A stretch of DNA of 64,000 nucleotides, from assembly GCF_047971185.1 (NCBI RefSeq), contig NZ_JBKDZH010000012.1, positions 1 to 64,000 on the forward strand. Reading direction: 5' to 3'. This DNA is from Kluyvera sp047971185 (lineage in GTDB: Bacteria; Pseudomonadota; Gammaproteobacteria; Enterobacterales; Enterobacteriaceae). The notes beneath the pieces are model-generated. The model saw only the letters and a list, made by a program, of their open reading frames with translations, ran no database searches and had not been told where the DNA came from. This document shows, one piece after another, positions 27,403 through 36,379 of the stretch. The translations under genes were made by a program, and so were the position numbers. Numbering within the stretch: position 1 is the first letter of the stretch; each line of letters opens with the position of its first letter.

Positions 27403-28358
27403 AGCTCACCGCAGGTAAAATGTAAGGCCGGCTGCGCGTCGGCGGCCAGCCAGGTGGGGCCGTCGAGGTCGGCGAAACGCACCTGTGTCGCCAGCGGCAG
27501 CGCGGCGGCGATGGCGCGGGAGGTGCACAGCATGCAGCCGAGCATCAGCGCGAAGCCCTGGGCTTTCGCTTCGGCGGCCAGCGCCAGCGCCTCGGTAAGG
27601 CCGCCGGTTTTATCCAGCTTGATATTGACCATGTCATAGCGCCCGCGCAGCACCGGCAGGTCTTCGCGGGTATGGCAGCTTTCATCGGCGCAGATCGGCA
27701 GCGGATGAATAAAGTTATCCAGCGCCTCGTCTTCGCCCACCGGCAGCGGCTGTTCCAGCATCGCGACGTTGAGATCCGCCAGCAGCTGGCAGCGCGCCGC
27801 CAGACCGTCGCCGCGCCAGGACTCGTTGGCGTCGACAATCAGCGTGGCCTCCGGCGCGGCTTCACGAATCGCCACCATCCGCTCGCAGATAAAGTGGTTA
27901 TCCAGTTTTACCTTCAGCAGCCGCGCGCCGCTGGCAAACAGCGCACTCGCGCTGGCGGCCATCTGTTCCGGCGTGCCGATCACCACCGTTTGCGCCGTGG
28001 TGACGGTGTCAGGTAGGGTCACGCCTAGTTGAGTGACAACGTCACTTCCACTCAGCGCGGTTTCCAGACTCCATAACGCACAATCAACCGCGTTGCGCGC
28101 CGCTCCTGCCGGGAGCAAATGACCGAGCTGTTCACGGGTGATGCCGCGCTCCAGCTGCTCGCCTATCGCCATAACCTGCGCCATCACCGAGGCGATGCTC
28201 TCGCCGTAGCGCGGGTACGGCGTGCATTCACCGACGCCCTTTACGCCATCCTGTTCCAGCTCAACCACTACCACCTTTGCCTCGCTGCGGCTGCCGCGTG
28301 CGATAACAAACGGCGTATGCAGCGGCCAGGCCTCTTCGAATACTCGCAGCTTTCTCAT
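27393..28358 (-). CDS. ycjG: L-Ala-D/L-Glu epimerase YcjG
   Basis: Enolase-superfamily enzyme of 321 residues that epimerises the L-Ala-D-Glu made by MpaA, completing murein peptide recycling. The start ATG 28358 (MRKLRVFEE) has AGGAG five bases upstream; upstream codons in frame have no such support. Catalytic lysines are in KVKLD and KLDKTGG, and metal ligands in VDANE, the following LEQP, and ADESC. Convergent overlap with mpaA. Confidence 0.95.
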   Translation of the reverse strand: MRKLRVFEEAWPLHTPFVIARGSRSEAKVVVVELEQDGVKGVGECTPYPRYGESIASVMAQVMAIGEQLERGITREQLGHLLPAGAARNAVDCALWSLETALSGSDVVTQLGVTLPDTVTTAQTVVIGTPEQMAASASALFASGARLLKVKLDNHFICERMVAIREAAPEATLIVDANESWRGDGLAARCQLLADLNVAMLEQPLPVGEDEALDNFIHPLPICADESCHTREDLPVLRGRYDMVNIKLDKTGGLTEALALAAEAKAQGFALMLGCMLCTSRAIAAALPLATQVRFADLDGPTWLAADAQPALHFTCGELHL

Positions 28359-28390
28359 TTTGGCTCCTTTCATACAGGCGTAAATAGGGT

Positions 28391-28420
28391 TTGCCGTGTT
28401 AACACCTGTTGTCATACACT
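28391..28420 (+). promoter_or_regulatory. Candidate tpx promoter
   Basis: TTGCCG and TACACT are separated by 18 bp, about 40 bp before the tpx start. Moderate match to sigma-70. Confidence 0.4.
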
Positions 28421-28458
28421 AGGGTCGACGTTAACTATATGTAAACAGGAAGATAATC

Positions 28459-28965
28459 ATGTCGCAAACCGTACATTTCCAGGGCAATCCCGTTGCTGTT
28501 CAAGGTTCTATCCCACAGGCGGGCGATAAAGCTCAACCGTTTACGCTGGTGGCAAAAGATCTGTCTGACGTCACCCTGGGCCAGTTCGCTGGCAAACGTA
28601 AAGTTCTGAACATTTTCCCGAGCATCGATACCGGCGTTTGCGCGGCATCCGTGCGTAAATTCAACCAGCTGGCTGGCGAACTGGCGAACACCGTCGTTCT
28701 GTGCGTGTCCGCTGACCTGCCGTTCGCCCAGTCTCGCTTCTGCGGCGCGGAAGGTCTGAGCAACGTCGTGACGCTGTCTACCCTGCGCGCGCCGGAATTC
28801 CTGCAGACCTATGGCGTCGGCATTGCCGATGGCGCGCTGAAAGGCCTGGCGGCACGTGCCGTTGTGGTTATCGATGAAAACGACAACGTCGTGTACAGCG
28901 AGCTGGTGAACGAAATAACCAACGAGCCGGACTACGATGCTGCACTGGCGGCACTGAAAGCGTAA
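28459..28965 (+). CDS. tpx: Thiol peroxidase Tpx
   Basis: Atypical 2-Cys peroxiredoxin that reduces hydrogen and lipid peroxides using thioredoxin. The 168-residue protein has the peroxidatic Cys61 (TGVCAASVR) and resolving Cys95 (RFCGAEG). The codon use is strongly biased, fitting high expression. A good ribosome-binding site (AGGAAG) precedes the ATG. In E. coli it is convergent with tyrR. Here a three-gene insertion separates them. Confidence 0.98.
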   Translation: MSQTVHFQGNPVAVQGSIPQAGDKAQPFTLVAKDLSDVTLGQFAGKRKVLNIFPSIDTGVCAASVRKFNQLAGELANTVVLCVSADLPFAQSRFCGAEGLSNVVTLSTLRAPEFLQTYGVGIADGALKGLAARAVVVIDENDNVVYSELVNEITNEPDYDAALAALKA

Positions 28966-28970
28966 TACCG

Positions 28971-29003
28971 TTGTCCTGACCCTTGTGGTCAGGACAATTT
29001 CTT
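28971..29003 (+). terminator. Terminator of tpx
   Basis: A TTGTCCTGACC/GGTCAGGACAA perfect stem of 11 bp with a five-base loop, then a T-rich tail. Confidence 0.9.
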
Positions 29004-29008
29004 ATCCC

Positions 29009-29884
29009 TCAGCCTCTTAGACTATATGATTTACGGTACTGGAGGGGTGTTTTTGCCATATATTTTCGAAAACTGGTGATGAACCAGGCATATTCAGTAA
29101 ATCCCGAACGTTCCCCCACTTCCCTGACCGACAGCGTGGTATGCACCAGCAGTTCGCAGGCATGACGAATTCGCCGCATGATCACATACTCCTGCAACGT
29201 ACCTCCGGTTTCGCGGCGGAAGCGACGTGAGGCGTGCCCTTCCGAGCAGCCTGATGCCGCCGCCACGGCCTCCAGCGAGCAATGTTCCTGAAAGTGTTCT
29301 TCAATCCAGCGGATAATGTTGGCGGAAAACGCGTTCCGCTCGGAAAGCATCGCGTTCTCCAGCTCCTGGCCCGGCAGAAAGCTGACCAACTGCATTAGCA
29401 GCAGCGCGCTGTCGTTAATGGTGACCAGCTGCGCGTTTACCAGTCGTTCGAAACGCTCAAACAGTATTTCAATCATTGGCTGAAGGGTGGAAACATCAAA
29501 AATACGGATCTTCTCCCCGTAGCTGCTTAGCTGGCGCAGCAGCATCTGCAGGCGAGGAAAGTCGCGGAAGAAAGGCACCAGCAAGGTGCTGTTAAAGTGC
29601 AGCGTGGTACGGTGATACTGATTACGCTCGCCCTGCTCAACGTAAATTTTATGCACCCGCCCGGGAGGAAAAACGAATAGCCGCCCCGGTTTTACCGTAA
29701 ACTGCTGGTGTTCCGCCACGGCAATCCCTACCCCCTGAGTAATAACAAGCATCTCCGGGCATTCATGAAAATGATAGTAATCTGCCGACGTGTTTTTCAT
29801 GCGATTGAAATAGATCGCACTTTCATCAATTTCTAGCGTTTCCAGTAGCGTGACATCTTTACCATAGCCGGACTGTGCTGCCAT
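29009..29884 (-). CDS. AraC-type regulator of the sugar cluster
   Basis: The 291-residue protein has an N-terminal cupin-like sensing domain (histidines in YYHFHECPE and EHQQFTVKPGRLFVFPPG) and a C-terminal double helix-turn-helix (SLEAVAAASGCSEGHASRRFRRETGG and the second motif ending AKTPLQYRKSY). I start at ATG 29884, with AGAGGA four bases upstream; a TTG at 29902 is unsupported. It is co-directional with the 553-residue protein and permease genes, 112 bp downstream of the former. Control of those genes by a sugar effector is inferred. Confidence 0.9.
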   Translation of the reverse strand: MAAQSGYGKDVTLLETLEIDESAIYFNRMKNTSADYYHFHECPEMLVITQGVGIAVAEHQQFTVKPGRLFVFPPGRVHKIYVEQGERNQYHRTTLHFNSTLLVPFFRDFPRLQMLLRQLSSYGEKIRIFDVSTLQPMIEILFERFERLVNAQLVTINDSALLLMQLVSFLPGQELENAMLSERNAFSANIIRWIEEHFQEHCSLEAVAAASGCSEGHASRRFRRETGGTLQEYVIMRRIRHACELLVHTTLSVREVGERSGFTEYAWFITSFRKYMAKTPLQYRKSYSLRG

Positions 29885-29996
29885 AGTTCCTCTGGTTAAC
29901 AAGATAAAATTAATCCAACCCGGTACGCTTTATCATTTTCACCAGGCTATTCGCTGGACAAAAGATGTCATCACCTTATTTATCACATCGTTTTTA

Positions 29997-31658
29997 TCAT
30001 TCGCTGTAGTGCACCTGCCAGCTCACGGTCAATAGGGTCCGGTCACACAGCTCGGCTCGCGCGATAATCTCCTGCGCCAGCGGGCCGGTTGGGCTACACA
30101 GCGTGGTGCGTCGGCGTTCGGTGTGGGTATAGCCCTGAAGCACCACCGGCAGCTGCGCGTCGTACACCGCCGCCAGCAGCTCAATGCGTAACGCGCCGCC
30201 CGGCGGGCAGGTGAAGGTATCCTCGCGCGTCACGCATCCCGGTGCGATAAGGTAGCGCGTCCGACAGGTAAAATCGGCGTCGCGCTGCGGTTCCTGCACC
30301 GCTTCCCCTCCTTCGGCGACCACATCCAGCGCCTCGCATTCGAAGACAATCTCCCAGCCGCCCGCGGTTTGTTGATGGCGGCAGCCGCTAAACCAAACCA
30401 GCGGCCGCAGCACCCGCCCGCGTGCATCGTGTATCCCCGGCACCCACAGCGGTGCGTCCCCCTGCGCCACGCCGGTAAACAGCCCATCGCTAAAGGGGAT
30501 GGGGAAATAAGGCGACGTGGCATGATAAGGGCGATCGCCGTTGATCAGCGGCAGCGTGAAGGTGCGTAAACCGTCATTCCACTGAAATAGCCCACGCGTA
30601 TAGCCCGTTTCGCGAAATGCGGTATAGGTGAGCGCCATCGGCTGCGGACTGACCGCCGACATTTCATAAGCCGGCAGCCGGGCCCACGCTTGCTGGACGT
30701 TCAGGTGCTGCACGCAAAGGCTGATATTTTCCCCTACCAGCCGATGCTCGGCGCGATAAGCATCGGTTTGTCGACCCTTAAACCACAGGTTGATGCTTTG
30801 TTCTTCCTCGTCATACCAGAAATTGAGGAAGCGCTCGCTACAGGCCAGCGAAAAGGTGCTGGCCGCTGCCTGCTGCTGCGGGTCGAGTAGCCCTAACCGC
30901 GCGCTGACCGCCAGAATTTCATTAAAGGCGCTGTCGCCATAAGCGCCGATGGATCGCCCCCACTGGAAACCGCTGCCGTTATCGTTAAGCATCGCCAGCA
31001 CCAGCGTTGCGGCCTGGCGTAATGCCTCTTTGAGCCAGTCGGCCACCGCAAGCCCGGTTTCCAGATGCCGCTGACAGATTTCCGCCACCAGCAGCACGCT
31101 GTAGCGGTCGAACCGCCCGCGCCCGTTGGTTTCGTCCGCACAGCCGCTTTCGGCGTGGGCGCGAAAATGGTCAAGCAGCCTCTGCAAAATGCCCTGCGAG
31201 GCCCGTTCACTCTCCCAGCCCAACAAAAAGCGCAGGCGCGCGACGCTGAACGCCACGCCGTAAAAGTTGGTCGGGAAACGCGGATTCAGTTGCCACGAGC
31301 CTTCGTCAACCATCTCGCGCCAGTCCAGCTTCTCGCGCAGCGTGGCGAGTTGTTCGGGAGTTAAGACGCGCGCCAGCTGCCCGTTTTGTTGTAGCTTCAG
31401 CAGCGCCTGCAGAAAATAGTATTTCCCCCAGTTATCACACGGCGCTTCCACCAGCGCTGGCCAGACGCCCTGCCACTCTCCGGCGCATTCAGGTGCCCTT
31501 TCAAGCAACACGCTTAGCGCCAGCGCAAATTTACCGCTAACGTAAGGGTCGCCTTCCAGCGTTAAGGTGTGGCCAAAACTTTGCTGTTTATTTAGCGTTC
31601 GGTGAACGGTGGTGTTCATCAGCTGGTAAAGGCGGTGAATAATATCTTCTCTTTTCAT
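29997..31658 (-). CDS. Unknown 553-residue protein, probable carbohydrate-active enzyme
   Basis: I do not recognise a named family. The first 330 residues look like an (alpha/alpha) barrel: repeated amphipathic helices with Trp/Tyr-rich turns such as NWGKYYFLQALLKL, PTNFYGVAF and FQWGRSIGAYGDSAFNE. The last 220 look like beta-rich sheets. The layout faintly recalls DUF2264-type proteins, some of which are glycosidases, but I hold this at low confidence. No signal peptide, so cytosolic action on an imported saccharide is expected. It starts 7 bp after the permease stop, probably co-transcribed, with an AraC gene next. It is lineage-specific relative to the tpx-tyrR order of E. coli. Confidence 0.85.
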   Translation of the reverse strand: MKREDIIHRLYQLMNTTVHRTLNKQQSFGHTLTLEGDPYVSGKFALALSVLLERAPECAGEWQGVWPALVEAPCDNWGKYYFLQALLKLQQNGQLARVLTPEQLATLREKLDWREMVDEGSWQLNPRFPTNFYGVAFSVARLRFLLGWESERASQGILQRLLDHFRAHAESGCADETNGRGRFDRYSVLLVAEICQRHLETGLAVADWLKEALRQAATLVLAMLNDNGSGFQWGRSIGAYGDSAFNEILAVSARLGLLDPQQQAAASTFSLACSERFLNFWYDEEEQSINLWFKGRQTDAYRAEHRLVGENISLCVQHLNVQQAWARLPAYEMSAVSPQPMALTYTAFRETGYTRGLFQWNDGLRTFTLPLINGDRPYHATSPYFPIPFSDGLFTGVAQGDAPLWVPGIHDARGRVLRPLVWFSGCRHQQTAGGWEIVFECEALDVVAEGGEAVQEPQRDADFTCRTRYLIAPGCVTREDTFTCPPGGALRIELLAAVYDAQLPVVLQGYTHTERRRTTLCSPTGPLAQEIIARAELCDRTLLTVSWQVHYSE

Positions 31659-31665
31659 TGGCGGC

Positions 31666-32925
31666 TCACGAGCGTTCGGTATTCAACGTTAGCGGAGCGG
31701 TGGATGCGTTATTCGTTAATAACACCGCGGAAATCACCGTAAATAGCAGTACGGTACAGCCCATTAACAGATAGGTATCGGCAAAACCAATCTTTTCATA
31801 TAAGTAACCACTTAACGGTGAGAGCAGCACGGTACCCACATAGTTCACGCTTTGATAGCCCAGCAAATACATGGTGCCGTTCACTTTCTTATCAAAATTC
31901 ATCTCCAGATATTTGAATACCGACACCAGCAGGAACGACATTTCAATGCCCCAGGAGAGTTTAATAATGCCAATTGCCAGCGCGCTGGTCACCAACCCGG
32001 AGCCAATAAAGCGCGCCGCCACCACAAAACCGGTAATCAGCATCCCGGCTTTCGGCCCCAGCCGATTAACAATGCCCGGCGCAATCATCATAAACAGGAA
32101 TTCACAGCCGAGGCTTGCCGCGCCAAGATAGCCGTACATCTGGTGCCCGGCCTCCTTGCTGGCATAAAAGGTGATAAAGAAGCGCGGATACTGCTGTTCA
32201 GCGACAAACAGCACCCACACAACGCCGCAGACGTAGAGTACAAAGGTCCAGAATTTACGCAGTCTGAACAGCGCGGTAATATCTTTCAGCGCGGTTTTTT
32301 CTTTCGAAATGATACGGCTTTTCACCTCGTCGCTGACCTCAATCTTCATGGTCAGCACGATAATCAGGATCACCAGCGCGCCAGCGGAGCTGATACCAAA
32401 GTTAATCATCGGATTAATATTGAAAATATAGCCCGTGCTGGCAGCGGAAAAGACCGAGCCAATGGCACCCCACATTCTAATCTGGCCAAACTCCAGGTCA
32501 AACAAGCGCCCGAAACGATCAAGGTATGACTCCGCCGCCGCGCACCCGGCGTAATAGCCCATACTTAAAAACACCGCGCCAACCACAATCCCCAGATAAA
32601 GAACATTTTGTAATAGCGGTTTATAGATATAAAAGAAGAACGGAAATACGGTAATAGAAATCAGAGAAATAAAGAAAAGGAGATCTTTGCGCAGCCCAAG
32701 GCGATCGATGAGGAAACCGTAGACCGGTTTAATTAATACCGCACAAAAGCCGTTAACCGCAAACACGATACCGATCGCCACGCCGTCCAGGCCGATCTTT
32801 TCTGATAACCAGAATGAATAGGTATCCAGTGTCGCTTTCCACGAAAAGAAGTACACTAATATAAACAGGCTCAGCGTAATATATATTTTCCGCCTTGCTT
32901 TTACAGCTCCATCGCACGTATTCAT
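31666..32925 (-). CDS. LacY-type oligosaccharide:proton symporter
   Basis: MFS permease of 419 residues, 12 spans, of the oligosaccharide:H+ symporter family. Aligned by eye to LacY, sugar-binding Glu126 (here Glu132 in AAESYLD) and Arg144 (Arg150 in GQIRMWG) are kept, as are Arg302 (Arg305) and Glu325 (Glu328). However, His322 is replaced by Trp325, and Glu269 aligns with Leu272 while a Glu occurs three residues on. This suggests an altered substrate or coupling. AGGGGG precedes the ATG. It is probably the first gene of a permease-enzyme operon. Confidence 0.9.
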   Translation of the reverse strand: MNTCDGAVKARRKIYITLSLFILVYFFSWKATLDTYSFWLSEKIGLDGVAIGIVFAVNGFCAVLIKPVYGFLIDRLGLRKDLLFFISLISITVFPFFFYIYKPLLQNVLYLGIVVGAVFLSMGYYAGCAAAESYLDRFGRLFDLEFGQIRMWGAIGSVFSAASTGYIFNINPMINFGISSAGALVILIIVLTMKIEVSDEVKSRIISKEKTALKDITALFRLRKFWTFVLYVCGVVWVLFVAEQQYPRFFITFYASKEAGHQMYGYLGAASLGCEFLFMMIAPGIVNRLGPKAGMLITGFVVAARFIGSGLVTSALAIGIIKLSWGIEMSFLLVSVFKYLEMNFDKKVNGTMYLLGYQSVNYVGTVLLSPLSGYLYEKIGFADTYLLMGCTVLLFTVISAVLLTNNASTAPLTLNTERS

Positions 32926-33094
32926 ACATCCCCCTATTTTGGAGAGCCAACAGTATTCAGGCGATGGGTGTTAAAACTGTATAGAGATCACAAAAAAAAT
33001 CATTCTGCGAAAAACGTAGCGGGAATTGTCGAGGGAAACGCGGAAAGTTTAGGAATTATGATGCAAATTTTTCTATTCTGATGCGCGGTGAATT

Positions 33095-33119
33095 CCCCGG
33101 CAGCGCGGCGCTACCGGGG
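33095..33119 (-). terminator. Long hairpin after tyrR
   Basis: A near-perfect inverted repeat (11 of 12 bases pair; CCCCGGCAGCGC against GCGCTACCGGGG) lies 18 bp beyond the tyrR stop. No T-run, so a processing or Rho-type terminator hairpin is as likely as an intrinsic one. The 210 bp between tyrR and the permease hold no other gene. Confidence 0.5.
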
Positions 33120-33136
33120 TTATCGTGCCGCAAGCG

Positions 33137-34678
33137 TTACTCTTCAGTCTTCTTGTTGCTCAGGCCATATTCCCGCAATTTGTTGGCAATTGCGGTATGC
33201 GAAACGCCAAGGCGCTTAGCCAGCTTGCGCGTACTCGGATAGCTGCGATAAAGCTGGGTCAGCACCGAGCGTTCAAAGCGGCGGGTAATGTCGTCCAGCG
33301 AGCCTTCCATCGCCTCTTCCCCGACCGCCGCGCTCGAGACGTCGTGATCCGGCAGCAGCACGTCCTGCGGGCGCAGTTCATAGCCTTCCAGTTGGGTCAG
33401 CGCGCGATAAACCGCGTTTTTCAGCTGACGGACGTTGCCCGGCCAGCCGTAGCGGGTCAGCACGGTGTTGAGATCGGCAGACAGTTTTGGTCGTGAAATC
33501 CCCTGCTCATCGGCAAAGCGCGCGACGAACAGTTCGGTCAGCGGCATGATGTCCTGCGGGCGGTCGCGCAGCGGCGGCAGGTTCAGCGTCAGCACGTTCA
33601 GGCGATAGTAGAGATCTTCGCGGAACAACCCTTTCTGCACCAGCTCCACCAGGTTTTTCTGCGTCGCGCAGATCACGCGCACGTCGACGTGCACCTCGTG
33701 ATCCTCACCGACGCGGCGGAAAGTACCGTCATTGAGGAAACGCAGCAGTTTAGTCTGCATGCGCGGCGACATTTCGCCGATTTCGTCCAGCAGCACCGAA
33801 CCGCCGTTGGCCTGTTCAAAGAAACCCTTTTTGCCATCGGCGGCATCGCCAAACAGCTCGCTCTCGACCGCGTCTTCCGGAATCGAGCCGCAGTTAAGCG
33901 CCAGATACGGTTTCGCCGCGCGTGGGCTCGCCAGATGACAGGCGTGGGCCAGCAGATCTTTACCGGTACCCGTTTCACCGACAATCAGCAGCGGGGCGGT
34001 CAGCAGCGCCAGCTTGCGCGCCTGATCGACCACCTGACGCATACGCGGGCTAACGGCGACAATCTGGCTGAAGGCGCTGACGTCCTGGGTGGTCATGGTT
34101 TGCAGCTGACGGCCCATGCGCAGCGTGGAGCGCAGCATCAGCACCGCGCCGGCCAGCACGCGGGCGTCGTTTTCACCGCTCAGATACACCGGCGTGGCTT
34201 CCAGCAGGAAGTTTTGCCCGTGGATCACCACGTGCTCGGCGTGCGACTCCACCGTATCGCTCTCCAGCCAGCGCTGGAAGTTAAAGCCGCTAATCAGCTG
34301 CGCCACGTTGTGGTTGCGCATCTTGTCCTGGCTCATGCCAAACAGCTGACAGCTCGCCGGGTTAGCGCGTTCAATTTTGCTGCGCGTGTCCAGCGACAGC
34401 ACCGGCTCTGGCATCGCTTCCAGCAGCGCGCTCAGCGCCAGGTGTTCACGCTCGGAGGGCATCCATGGCACGGTACGGACGTCGGTGACGCCAGCAATAC
34501 GGCGGATTTCCGCCATCAGGCTACTGAAGCTGGTGAAATCCAGCTCCGCGAAATTGAGGTAGATTCGGCCAACAGGGTCGATATCGATACCGCGCAGGTC
34601 AATGCCGCGCAGCACCAGAAGATCGAGCAGTTCACGTGTCAGACCGAGACGGTCTTCACAAAAGACTTCAAGACGCAT
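33137..34678 (-). CDS. tyrR: Aromatic amino acid regulator TyrR
   Basis: Regulator of aromatic amino acid synthesis and transport, binding TyrR boxes with Tyr or Phe. I start at ATG 34678 (MRLEVFCED), giving 513 residues, the E. coli length. Order: ACT domain (1-70), PAS domain (about 80-190), AAA+ domain with GETGTGKD, and a C-terminal helix-turn-helix (STRKLAKRLGVSHTAIANKLREYG). The GAFTGA loop needed to activate sigma-54 is absent, as expected: TyrR works with sigma-70. It faces away from ycjF, as in E. coli, but an ABC operon separates them here. Confidence 0.97.
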   Translation of the reverse strand: MRLEVFCEDRLGLTRELLDLLVLRGIDLRGIDIDPVGRIYLNFAELDFTSFSSLMAEIRRIAGVTDVRTVPWMPSEREHLALSALLEAMPEPVLSLDTRSKIERANPASCQLFGMSQDKMRNHNVAQLISGFNFQRWLESDTVESHAEHVVIHGQNFLLEATPVYLSGENDARVLAGAVLMLRSTLRMGRQLQTMTTQDVSAFSQIVAVSPRMRQVVDQARKLALLTAPLLIVGETGTGKDLLAHACHLASPRAAKPYLALNCGSIPEDAVESELFGDAADGKKGFFEQANGGSVLLDEIGEMSPRMQTKLLRFLNDGTFRRVGEDHEVHVDVRVICATQKNLVELVQKGLFREDLYYRLNVLTLNLPPLRDRPQDIMPLTELFVARFADEQGISRPKLSADLNTVLTRYGWPGNVRQLKNAVYRALTQLEGYELRPQDVLLPDHDVSSAAVGEEAMEGSLDDITRRFERSVLTQLYRSYPSTRKLAKRLGVSHTAIANKLREYGLSNKKTEE

Positions 34679-34851
34679 GGGAGTGTTCACCCTTAAAAGC
34701 CAAAGACGTATGAATAATAAGACAGTTATCGGCTGGCGGGAAGATGACTGTCAACAATTATTGACAGTATGGCGGAAAAATGGCCGTTGTGCCGTAAAGT
34801 TATACGGTAGCTGTCCCGGCGTCGCTTCGCTCGGCCGGGCTACAGATGAGG

Positions 34852-35556
34852 TTACCCCATTCGATGCTCGCCCCGTTCCAGCGCGTGGCGATCGAAAAAG
34901 CGCTGAATCACGCCATTGGCCATAAACGCCGCGCGGTCGGACATATGGGCAATGACATCCGCGTCGTGGCTCACCAGCAGATAGGTCATGCCATGCGCCT
35001 GCTTCAGGCGGTTAAGCAGGTTGAGGATCTCGGCCTGCACCGACATATCCAGCGCCGACGTGGGCTCGTCGAGCAGCAGGATTTTCGGGCGCAGCAGCAG
35101 CGCGCGGGCAATCGCGACCCGCTGACGCTGGCCGCCGGAGAGCTGATGCGGATAACGCCGCGCCGCGTCGGCGGGCAGACCCACCTGCTCCAGCGCGGTT
35201 GTGACACGCGCTTCGATATCCGCTTCGCCGTGGATACGCAGCGGCTCGCTCAGGGTGCGCCACAGCGTATGATTCGGATGCAGCGAGGCGTAGGGATCCT
35301 GGAAGACCATCTGCACGTTGCGCCGCAGTTCTCCCTGAAAGCGCGCGCCCGGGGTGATGTTCTGGCCAAACAGCGCAACGCTGCCGCGCCAGTCGCGCTG
35401 TAGCCCGGCAATCACGCGTAAAATCGTCGATTTACCGCAGCCGGACTCGCCAATCAGGCTGAACGTCTCGCCCGCGTCAACGTGAAAATGGGCGGCAGAC
35501 ACCGCCGTTTTGTCGCCGAAGGTGACCTGTAGCGCCTCAAGATTAACGATCGCCAT
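34852..35556 (-). CDS. ABC transporter ATPase (DppF/NikE type)
   Basis: Second ATPase of a five-gene importer. The 234-residue protein starts at ATG 35556 with GAGG six bases upstream. Walker A GESGCGKST, signature LSGGQRQR, Walker B ILLLDEPTSALD and the H-loop VSHDADV are intact. It lacks the C-terminal extension of the longer Dpp and Opp ATPases, as in the nickel-type subfamily. It overlaps the preceding ATPase gene by 14 bp. Confidence 0.93.
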   Translation of the reverse strand: MAIVNLEALQVTFGDKTAVSAAHFHVDAGETFSLIGESGCGKSTILRVIAGLQRDWRGSVALFGQNITPGARFQGELRRNVQMVFQDPYASLHPNHTLWRTLSEPLRIHGEADIEARVTTALEQVGLPADAARRYPHQLSGGQRQRVAIARALLLRPKILLLDEPTSALDMSVQAEILNLLNRLKQAHGMTYLLVSHDADVIAHMSDRAAFMANGVIQRFFDRHALERGEHRMG

Positions 35557-36379
35557 GCGCCGCCTCCTCAAAATTCTGCGTGCGATCCAGCGTGGGCAGC
35601 ATCTGCCCGTAGGTCTGCGCGTTCGGGCGACAGGTCCACAGCGTGCGCGTGTAGGGGTGCGTCGCCTGCGGCAGGTCGCGGGCCGCCATCTCGTCAACGC
35701 CGTTGCCCTGATACATCACCAGTACGCGGTCGCAGTGCTGCGCCACCAGCGGCAGGTCGTGGCTAATCAGCAGCATCGCCATATGCCGCTGCTCGCACTG
35801 CGCCACCAACAGTTCAAGGATCTGGTTACGCAACCGCGCATCCAGCGCCGAGGTCGGTTCGTCAGCAATCAGCACCTGCGGGTCGTTGATCAGCGCAATG
35901 GCGATCATCACCCGCTGTCCCATCCCGCCGGACAGCTCGCCCGGATAGCGGTGCAGCACTCGCGGGTCCAGGCCCATCGCCAGTACCGCAGCTTCAATTT
36001 TCTCCTGCCGCTCACGGCGGCTCAGGCGCTGATGCAGCGTTAACGCCTCCTCCAGCTGTGCATAAACCGTTTTCACCGGGTTAAGCGCGTAGCGCGGGTC
36101 CTGCAACACCATCGCGATATCGTTGCCGCGCAGCCCGCGCCAGCCCCTGGCATCCAGCGACAGCACGTCGTGGCCCAGTACGTTCAGCCGTTTCGCGCTG
36201 ACCACGCCGGGTTTACGCACCAGCCCCATTAACGCGCGGGCGGTCATCGATTTACCGGAGCCGGATTCCCCCACCAGCGCCAGCCGCTCGTTGCCTAGCG
36301 TAAAACGCATATTGTTGACCACCCGCGCCCCGGGATAATCAATATTCAGCCCCTCTACGGAGAGTCGTGGCTCAGTCAT
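35543..36379 (-). CDS. ABC transporter ATPase (DppD/NikD type)
   Basis: First ATPase of the importer. It has 278 residues from ATG 36379, supported by TGGAG upstream and by the match to family N-termini (LSVEGLNIDYPGARVVNN). Walker A GESGSGKSM, signature LSGGMGQR, Walker B LIADEPTSALD. It overlaps the permease gene before it by 8 bp and the next ATPase gene by 14 bp, so all are translationally coupled. Confidence 0.93.
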   Translation of the reverse strand: MTEPRLSVEGLNIDYPGARVVNNMRFTLGNERLALVGESGSGKSMTARALMGLVRKPGVVSAKRLNVLGHDVLSLDARGWRGLRGNDIAMVLQDPRYALNPVKTVYAQLEEALTLHQRLSRRERQEKIEAAVLAMGLDPRVLHRYPGELSGGMGQRVMIAIALINDPQVLIADEPTSALDARLRNQILELLVAQCEQRHMAMLLISHDLPLVAQHCDRVLVMYQGNGVDEMAARDLPQATHPYTRTLWTCRPNAQTYGQMLPTLDRTQNFEEAAHGDR

